From an uncultured Bacteroidales bacterium (GTDB taxonomy: Bacteria; Bacteroidota; Bacteroidia; Bacteroidales; P3), in NCBI GenBank assembly GCA_946401725.1, contig CAMIVE010000017.1, positions 1 to 35,499 on the forward strand: DNA of 35,499 nt, written 5' to 3'. Position numbers and translations under genes: made by a program. The first letter of the stretch is position 1; every line of letters starts with the position of its first letter. Under the pieces are notes generated by a model that was given only the letters and a program-made list of their open reading frames with translations, was not told where the DNA came from and did no database searches. Of the stretch, positions 24,888 to 33,000 are shown piece after piece.

Positions 24888-25781
24888 TTACAATCTTATT
24901 GTTTGCAACTCTTCATTTGTTATTAATAAGTATATGTCATCTAGGTTAGGCATATCAAGTCTTTGGTAACTTCCAATGCCAGAGGGTGCATCATCATTAT
25001 CAAAAAACAAAGTGTGGAAAATCTCATGGATTCTATTTCTCAAAAAATTCGAACATGGGCTCATATAAATATTTTTGTGGTCATCAGTTATTCCTCCCAA
25101 ACTTAAAGTAGGGTCGTTTTGTTGGTCTATGAGTTCTTTGCTAAATTTTGCTAGCATTTTATAGTCCATAATACTTATTGTATTCCCTACATGAATGAAT
25201 TCATAGTAGTCCTTTTTAGCCGCTTCCTTTGAATAATTATCATTACCACCTTCAAAAAAACTTAAATCAAAAACCACTTGATAATATTCTCCTTCATATT
25301 GTATTTGATAGTTCTCACTGTTAAGACATTCATTGACGGTCTTATTCATTCTATCTACTTCCTCTGTTGTAAATACTATTTCCCTGCTGTCGGGAGAAAC
25401 TTTTTCTGTTGTGACATAGTAGTTTGCCTTAACTGTAATTGTTTTAGACTCCCTGTTAATAATTTTCACGCCATCTCTCCCATCAGGATCCACCAACTTC
25501 ACCGGATTCCACGCACAATAGGCATACGGGCTTATACTAGGATACTTATCCGCCATCGGATCCACGCTCAGCCAGGAGGTCAAAAGGGTATGATCGAGGT
25601 ACCTTGCACCGAAGTAAGAGAAGCCTGTTTCCGTGTCTAACTCCTTGCCGGTGGAATTCGGAGTAATTTTGCAACTATATCTATATTGATTATCAGTATT
25701 TTGAAAACGCCACAAACGACCATTTTCGGTATTTCCGAAAGCTATATTTTGGCGGTCTGATATGTTATCTAATAGTTGCAA
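24888..25781 (-). CDS. Displaced RHS C-terminal tip cassette with HExxH domain
   Basis: A 297-residue open frame without an ATG before the RHS core; the only possible start is TTG at 25781, so it may be a silent cassette. Residues 1-43 are not RHS-like and are encoded partly by a spacer repeat. Residues 44-101 are RHS core (TGKELDTETG to NPVKLVDPDG), closely matching the main RHS gene. Residues 102-297 form a different AT-rich tip with HEIFHTLFF (252-260): His252, Glu253 and His256 fit the zincin HExxH motif, with a GIGSYQ downstream. A metallopeptidase toxin is plausible. By recombination at the core it could replace the tip of the large RHS protein. Confidence 0.62.
   Translation of the reverse strand: MQLLDNISDRQNIAFGNTENGRLWRFQNTDNQYRYSCKITPNSTGKELDTETGFSYFGARYLDHTLLTSWLSVDPMADKYPSISPYAYCAWNPVKLVDPDGRDGVKIINRESKTITVKANYYVTTEKVSPDSREIVFTTEEVDRMNKTVNECLNSENYQIQYEGEYYQVVFDLSFFEGGNDNYSKEAAKKDYYEFIHVGNTISIMDYKMLAKFSKELIDQQNDPTLSLGGITDDHKNIYMSPCSNFLRNRIHEIFHTLFFDNDDAPSGIGSYQRLDMPNLDDIYLLITNEELQTIRL
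25486..25653 (-). repeat. RHS-core homology arm in the displaced cassette (paired with 27663-27830)
   Basis: 168 bp that align without gaps (constant offset 2177) to 27663-27830 at about 80 percent identity by eye. They encode the invariant core just before the variable tip and can serve as the crossover site for tip exchange. Confidence 0.85.
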
Positions 25782-25845
25782 AATACTGATTTTATTGACA
25801 TAACGTTTGACGGACTATTATATTGTGTTTTTATGGATTTTGAAA
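25746..25845. repeat. Spacer repeat A, copy 1 (paired with 26148-26247)
   Basis: About 100 bp that recur 402 bp to the right with scattered differences; the best-kept part is GGACTATTATATTGT at 25812-25826 and 26214-26228. Copy 1 runs into the 5' end of the displaced RHS cassette frame. Confidence 0.72.
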
Positions 25846-25870
25846 TCATATAGACTTTGTAGACTCAACT

Positions 25871-25894
25871 ACGGATTACAAATCCTTATAATAT
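25871..25894. repeat. Short palindromic direct repeat, copy 1 (paired with 26041-26064)
   Basis: Twenty-four bases, from ACGGATTA to TATAATAT, recur at 26041-26064 with one difference (A at 25878, G at 26048). They contain the palindrome GGATTnCAAATCC. Confidence 0.75.
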
Positions 25895-25954
25895 CTTGCT
25901 TCAGATTTCAAATCTGACGCAACTACACGCAACTGGAACATCCGTCGCTACAGG

Positions 25955-26044
25955 TGCTCGCGACCTTCGGTTCAAGGTTGTTCCCTTTGGTCAGGCAGGC
26001 AAATATGACGCAACTATACGTAACTGGAACATCCGCCGCAACGG
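25955..26044. repeat. Spacer repeat B, copy 1 (paired with 26328-26417)
   Basis: About 90 bp that recur 373 bp to the right in diverged form: a TCGCGA start, a TTTGGTYAGGCAGRCAAAT middle and a GAACATC end. Together with repeat A this shows two copies of one larger unit. Confidence 0.62.
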
Positions 26045-26064
26045 ATTGCAAATCCTTATAATAT
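26041..26064. repeat. Short palindromic direct repeat, copy 2 (paired with 25871-25894)
   Basis: The second copy of the 24-base unit, followed by TATTGCG instead of CTTGCTT. Confidence 0.75.
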
Positions 26065-26147
26065 ATTGCGTTAGTTTGCAAATCTGGCGCAACAGGCACA
26101 ACAATACGCGGCAAGAACATCCGCTGCAACAGGTTTTCCGAGAACTA

Positions 26148-26247
26148 TGGTTTGACGGTTTGATATGTTTCCAAAAGTTTCCAAAATGCTGACTTTATTG
26201 ATAAAACGTTTAATGGACTATTATATTGTATTTTTGTGGATTTGGAA
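26148..26247. repeat. Spacer repeat A, copy 2 (paired with 25746-25845)
   Basis: The second copy of the 100-bp unit, here entirely outside coding sequence. Confidence 0.72.
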
Positions 26248-26327
26248 TAGTTAAAACCACTTTAGGTTTTTCGCTATATTTCATTTATTCAACGGTGCTG
26301 ACTCACTGCTTTAGCTTTATTACTTCG

Positions 26328-26417
26328 ATCTCGCGATTTTCTGTTCAAAGTCCGTTTCTTTGGTTAGGCAGACAAATTCGACACAACCAACCGTGACTAG
26401 AACATCTGTTGCGATAG
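26328..26417. repeat. Spacer repeat B, copy 2 (paired with 25955-26044)
   Basis: A diverged second copy of the 90-bp unit, ending 27 bp before the stop of the small exported protein at 26445. Confidence 0.62.
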
Positions 26418-26444
26418 AGCATTGACCTTTTATAAGATTAGATA

Positions 26445-27059
26445 TCAAAAATCACACCGTGGTGATATATATTCATTCGGATTATGCATCCTCAGGGTAA
26501 AATGCATATGGGGAAGACGAACAACACGTGGATCGTCCCATAATGGACGTATTTCTTCAGGGAGAACATGAAGACATAGTTTTAGTTTTTCTTCCCTTTC
26601 CCTGAACAAATTTTCAAGTTCTGATTTTGATAAAGATTGACTGGCTCGAATCAACACATAGTACATACCAATTCTTACGAATCCAACAGTGTACTCTTTG
26701 TTTTTTTTACACCCGGAAACAGAGGTTCTCTTATAGTACCAACCAATTGATAAGTTAGAAAGTGCATGTGCATGCACATGTATATAGGTTGTGTCCATGT
26801 ATTCATAACATAATGACAAAATAAAGGAATACAATGTAGTGTCATTGAACCTTGGTATTGCTTTTGCCACAAGATTGTCAAGAGAGTCTTTTATTTCCTG
26901 ATTAATGACATCCAACAAAGACACTGTCTCATAGAACCCTTGAACAGAGATTGAAGTGTCTTTGATATCATAAAATACATCTCTCTCTGGCGACATGTTT
27001 TGAGCATTGACCAAAGTGATAGAACAAGAGATTATTATTGCGGTTATAATTTTTTTCAT
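26445..27059 (-). CDS. Hypothetical exported protein, candidate immunity protein of the main RHS tip
   Basis: A 204-residue protein of unknown family. I chose the ATG at 27059 because it gives a typical signal peptide (MKKIITAIIISCSITLVNAQ); IISC could alternatively be a lipobox with Cys12. The mature part has His-rich spots (HVHAHAL near 97-103 and HMHFTLRMH near 184-192). It starts 14 bp after the stop of the large RHS gene, is AT-rich like the tip, and is unrelated by eye to the other candidate at 24199-24885. Immunity is inferred from position; export would suit a toxin acting in the periplasm. Confidence 0.72.
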   Translation of the reverse strand: MKKIITAIIISCSITLVNAQNMSPERDVFYDIKDTSISVQGFYETVSLLDVINQEIKDSLDNLVAKAIPRFNDTTLYSFILSLCYEYMDTTYIHVHAHALSNLSIGWYYKRTSVSGCKKNKEYTVGFVRIGMYYVLIRASQSLSKSELENLFREREEKLKLCLHVLPEEIRPLWDDPRVVRLPHMHFTLRMHNPNEYISPRCDF

Positions 27060-27073
27060 TATTGAAATTATAA

Positions 27074-30000
27074 TTATTGGCAATAAGGTCTGATATTTGG
27101 ATATGTTTTTTCTAGAATATTTTTATATTTGATATTTTGAGTGTCTTTAATAAATCCAAACGCCTTAATGATGGCGGAAAAGTCATATGATTGGCCACAA
27201 AAATCAAGAATGGCTGTACGTAAACCAAGAGTTTGTGCAAACTCTTGGTCTTTTTCGGAAGGCCTCCAATAAAGATAGTCAGAAAAATAGGGGTGGTAAT
27301 GTCTCCACGAAGTTACTGTTTTTGAATCATAGTCGTCTTCATGCAGTCTAATCTCATCTTTTAAAGAGGATGTAACTAAGTCGGCAGACCCATCGTTAAG
27401 ATACATAATATTCCATTCAAAGGGGACTTGCTCTTCTAGCATTGTGTTATAAATATCTAACGCTGTTTGTGAATCATTAAAAGATATTATTGTTCGGGTA
27501 GTATTCATATCCAGTTTGTCATAGGGTTTGTCGCTGGAATAAAGTATTGTTTCCATCCCGTTTTTTACTTGTACTAAATAAAAACCCGTTCGTTCCGTAC
27601 CACAGTGAAGTGTGGTTATTTTTTCATCTAGGTCAAAGTATAGAGTAGTATCCAGCCCTTCTGGATCCACCAACTTCACAGGATTCCAAGCACAGTAGGC
27701 ATACGGACTAATACTCGGAAACTTGTCCGCCATCGGGTCCACTGACAGCCATGTCGTCATCAGCTCGTGGTCCAAGTATCTGGAACCGAAGTAAGAATAG
27801 CCGGTTTCCGAGTCTAACTCCTTGCCGGTGAAAGTGAATCGTTCGTTGTAGTTGGTGGTCCGCTGGTTGACGAAAGGTTCGCCGAAGGGGAGGTACTGCA
27901 GGTGCTGGACGGGGGCACCGTTGTTGTCGGTGATCCAGCTAGCACTTCCCAGATGATCGGAATGGTAGAAATAACCGTCTTCGTGATTATTGTCCACCGA
28001 TGCATTGTTCACCATGGCTTCCTCGAAATCAGTGACATAGACAGTGAGTGTCGCCTTGACGGCTGTTGGTACTTCATCCAGATTCATCTGCATCGCATTT
28101 GGGGGAGTGCCGCACGGGTAAGAGACATTCTCGGGATTATTGCTCCCCAATACACGTTCCCTCATCACTTCGTTGCACTCCTCCAACAAATCCTCGGCAG
28201 TCTCCATCAGCAATGTATTGTCGCCGAGGAAGTCCCCGTTATGGTTCAATCCCCCGCCGCCGATGCGGGCGCAGACGCGCTCCGTGCCGGCATAGTAATG
28301 CTTGGTGTAGCCGTGGTTGCCCGCCACGAGATAGGGTGAGGTGTAGAGTGTCGCATCTTTCAGCAGCGATTGGCAAAGCACAAAGTCCGCGTTGACATCC
28401 AGTACGGTGTTCGCTCCTGTCAGCTTCAGCGTGCGCTCGCCGGCATGGTCATAGGCGTAATAGCTGTAATATCTCTCGTCCACAACGTTCGTCAACCGGT
28501 TGTCCTCTGTCCAGAAGAGGTGGCGGCTGTCGTCGAAGTTGTAGTCGGACCCGTCATCGCTGACATAGCGATTCACCTGCGCTAAGTTGCCGTTCCCGTC
28601 CCACAGCAGGTTGTGGAGGGTATAGTCCGTGGTATTGTAGATGCGGCGCGGCGCATGGGGCTTGTCATCATCATCATAGCCATAGAAAAGTGACTGTCCG
28701 GTGAAATCCTGTGTTTTGTTGCATAGACGGCCGGAGGCACTGTAGGCCATATCCAGCTGATATCCCACGCCGACATTCTGTTCAGCCATCGACAACCTGT
28801 CGAGGGCGTCGTAAGTGTATTTGGTTCTATAGGCTCCTCCTAACGTGCCGATGGCGAGAGCTCTGTTTTCTACATTTCCGATATTGCCGACACCGTCGAA
28901 GTCATAGTCGATGTCCTGCATCAGCACGGGGTTGTTGCCGACCACGGCATAACTCTTGAGATTCACCAGCCGCCGCAGGTCGTCGTAGGTGTAGCGGCTG
29001 AAGGTGCCGTTGCCGTAGTCGATGCGCGTGCGGCTGCCGAAGAGGTCGTACTGTATGTCGTCGATGTAGGAGTAGACGGTCTGCCCCTTGTGCCCCTCCA
29101 TGGACTGCAGCTGGCCGCCGCAGTCGTAGGTATACTCCACCTGCTCCCCGTCGGGGTAGGTCATCGTGAGCATGCGGTTCCAGCTGTCGTATCTGAATTC
29201 CATGGTGAAGGTATAGGTGTTGTGCGCATTAGGCACTGCAAAGGTACGGTAAATTTTCGACACGCGACCCATTTTGTCGTAGGAAAGTTCCTGCTTTCCG
29301 CTACCGTCCTGTATTCCATCAAGATGTCCGTTTGAAGAATTGTAGGAGTACTGGACATCGTTCTGCGGCAGGCGTGGATAGTGTTTTTCCGTCAGTCGGT
29401 TGAATTGGTACACGAACTCCACCGTCTCGCCGGCGGCGTTGGTCATTTCTGTAACGTTGCCCGCGGGGTCGTAGGCGTACTGCGTCGTGCCCGCGTCGGG
29501 GTGGTCGCGCCGTGTGAGCCGACCCAGCAGGTCGTAAGTGTATGAGGTGGCGAAGCCTTCGGGGTCGGTGCTCTCCGACAGCTGACCCAGGGCGTCGTAA
29601 TCAAACACGGTGGTGCCACCGTTGGGGTCGGTGGAAGAAAGGGTGCGCCCATAGGCGTCGGCAAGCGCCGTGGTGGAATGGTGATTGGGGTCGGTGGCGA
29701 CGGTGCGCATCAGGGAGCGTCCGCTCGAGGTGACATAGTCGAAGGCGAGGGTGGAAACCAGTATCGTATTGTCGTGATGGGTGGTGCAACTCACGGCTCG
29801 GTCCAGTATATCGTAAACAGTCTCGGTACGCAAATCGGTGCTGTTGGTGGTGTTGAGCGTCAGCTCCGTGCCGGGTGCCTCCGCTACGGGGTCGTACTGC
29901 GCCACGGCACGTCCCAAGGCGTCGAGGTCGGTCTTGCCGCTGACGGTGAGCATGGGCACTCCTTCGACGGAGGCGTCCTTCTTGACTTGATGGATGCGTC

Positions 30001-33000
30001 CCCATCCGTCGCAGAAGGTCACCGTCTCCACCGGGTCGTTAGGGTGTTGCGGGTCGTAGTGGCGCGTGACGGCGACCAGGGGCAGTCGGTACTCCGCCTC
30101 CCATGTGTAGGGCGCGTTGAGGTCAATCTCGTCGGGTGCCGTCACGGCGACGGTACGTCCCAGCGTGTCGACTTTGTACCGCATGACGTAGCCCGAGGCG
30201 TCCCTTATCCACAATGGCTTGCCGTGGCGTATGTTGTAGCCGGCATAGGAATGACGGTTATAGGCATCTGAAATGTGGACAGGGTAGGTGTGGACACGCG
30301 CGTCATAGGTATAGCTATAGATCATCTGCTGCCCTGTGGCGTTGGACGGCAGGGTGACGGAGGCGGTGTTGCCGTAGGAGTCGTAGGTATAGTCGGTGGC
30401 GGAGAATTCCGTAGCTCCGCTATAGTCACGGCGTCTGGTTAGACGTCCCTGCCCGTTGTAGCTGAATCCGGAGCGCCGCATCAGTGGGGAGCTGGCCAGA
30501 CGTCCGCCGCGGACGACGACGGAGTCGCGCAGCGACACCATGTTGCGCGGCTGCCCGCGGAGGTAGCTCATCTCCATGCGCAGCTCGTCGCCCGTGTAGT
30601 TGGTGTCTCCCCAGTTGATGTAGAGCACCACGTTGCGGTGGTCGTCGTACTGCATGCTGCGTGCCGTGGTCTGTCGCGGGGTGGAATATCCCTCGTAGTG
30701 GTTGACGATGGTCTTCTCCACCCTTGGGTAGGCCACCCTTGGACAGTCGGCATCGCCCGTCACGGAGCCGTTCTCCATGTCGACAAGCGACACGTCGTAG
30801 AGGGTTTCCTCATAACGGTGGCCCTGCATGTCGCTGACGCTCTCGCTGCGCTTCTTCCCGCGTAGCAGGTAGCTGCCGTTGCGGTAGCCCTCGGTGATCT
30901 GGCGGTAGGGGGTAAAGTCCTGACTATTCTTCAGGTGCTGCACGGTGACGACGGTGTCGAAGCCCAGGGAGGTGCGCTCGAAGCGGTCGTAGCGCGGGTT
31001 GCGGTAGCTGAAGGTGGAGTAGCCGTCGGGGCCGCCGTGGCCGTCCACGACATGGCACTCGCTCATCACCCACTGCCCTTGGGGATGGTCATAGGTGGGC
31101 GTGACATAGGCGTAGTCCAGCGAGAAGGAGCCCCTTTCGACGTTGCGCACCTGCCGTAGCAGGCCGCATTTGCCGGTCTGGTTGAAGCGCACTTTCATAT
31201 TGCTCTCCAGAGTGGAGGTGACACAGTCGGGCAGTCCGTCGCCGTCGACATCCATAATCTCCGCGCGGGCACCGCTGAAATTGCGCGAAATCGGTGTACC
31301 GTTGACAGTGGCTGTCACCTTGGCGAAGCCCACAGTGGTGCCTCCCGTGACGGAGACGTCGATATTCTCATTGAAACTGGTGCCGTGGCTGATGTCGCCG
31401 GAGAAGAGCGTCTTGCGATAGCTCCACTTGCCGTTGCCGAGGTTGTAGCGCACATAAACTATGGAAACTTCACGCCATACCTTGTCGGGCAGTCCGTCAC
31501 CGTTGACGTCCATGAGTTGGAAATCGGTCCTGTTGTCGGAGATGCCCATGGCCACTCCACCGCCGATACTGAATTTCGCGAGGTTGAAAGGCGGGTCGGC
31601 CGCATCTTCCCCGATGTTGCACGACACTGACAGACTGTTGCTGACACCCCTATGCATGCCTTCGCATTGCCACGACTCGGCAGGGAGGAAACGGTAGCCG
31701 ATGTTGAGTTCCACCGTGCCATCGGTGTGTACGCGGTCGGGCAGTCCGTCGCCGTTGATGTCGGTGTAGTTGATATGCGCTGTGTCGCGACTCTGCACCC
31801 CGTTGCCGCTCAATTGGGGGTGGACAGGCATGACTTCATTTTTGCTGCTGCGCTCCACCTTACTGAACATGGGCTTGCCTTTGAGTTCCATGTCGCCGGG
31901 ACTGATATTGGTGCTGATGCTTCCGCCGCCGTTCTCGGAGAAGATTTTAAACGGTACCGCCAACTTCCTTTCGAGTCCGCCGTGGGGAAGGGTGTACTGC
32001 ACGCTCTTATCCGACACCAGGTCGGGGTAGCGGTCGCCGTTGAGGTCCAGGTAGTCGCTCTTCACCACCGTGGTGCTCCAGCTGCGCGCCGTGCCATACT
32101 GGCCCAACAGCGAACCGTTGAGGTTCCAGGTAACGCTCTCCGTCTCCTTGGCGTGGGTGCGCACCTTGGGGTTCTGCAGCGTGGCCGCCGTGGCGGGGCA
32201 GTCGAGGTCCATGATGTTGACTGCGGCTCCGCTGGCGAAATGATCCTGCGGTATGGTGTTGGAGACCATCTGGCGACCAAAGACGGTGCTGTTGCCGTAG
32301 CCCAGCCACAACTGCCGCCTGCTGTCGGGCTCCATACGGCGCCAGCGGCTGGAGGTTGTAGTCAACGGGTTGTAGTTGCCTGTGTTGTTAATGGTGCGGG
32401 TGAGCTCGTAAAAGTTGAACTCGTCAAGGACGAGATCGTTCCCCGCCTGTTTCATCGTGTTGGTGTCGCCGGCGGAGAAGGTGGCGAGATCGTAACGCAG
32501 CGCCCACAGGGGGATGAGCGCCAGCGGGTCAGTGCCCTCGGCGCGGTAGGTGAAGCGGCCCCAGCCGCGGTAGAGGGGACCGAAGAGCCTCCTGCAGGCC
32601 GCAGGGGCACTCCAAGGCTCGTCCATGACGATACGTGGAGGGATATGGTATTCCAACGGCGTGGCGATGGTGCTACTCGGTCCGGGGGTGAATGTGTAGC
32701 GGGGCTTGCACTCGACATTGCCCCAGGTGGTCCCGTTGTTGGGGGCTATGAGTGTAACGGACATGGTGTCGCCGCGTTGCACAGGGAAGGTCGTCGTATT
32801 ATTATGGTCCACATGGATGGTGTACGTCGTCGAATTGGAAGTTACGGTATAGGGCTCTGTGGCGCCGCCGTGGAAGTTGACCTGTAGTTTGATGTCACTG
32901 GACTGGTTCCCGTGCAGGAGCTGTCCCGTCGTCACATCGATGTCGAGGATGACCGTCCCGTCGTCGGGAGCCTGGAAGCGGTTGCCGCCGCACACCACGA

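Larger units (their letters stand above)
25782..26444. other. Repeat-rich, gene-free spacer between RHS tip cassettes
   Basis: This 663-bp stretch holds no credible gene. It contains two diverged copies of a composite repeat, four copies of a GAACATCYGYYGCRA-like motif (near 25936, 26028, 26116 and 26400) and short palindromes such as GGATTACAAATCC (25873-25885) and CAGATTTCAAATCTG (25902-25916). No exact TAnnTTTG element is seen for the leftward direction. It probably reflects past duplication of cassette spacers. Confidence 0.7.

Noticed and set aside
25860-26140. Possible CRISPR array
   Set aside because: The repeated motifs are few, imperfect and irregularly spaced, there are no equal-length spacers, and no cas gene is in the window.
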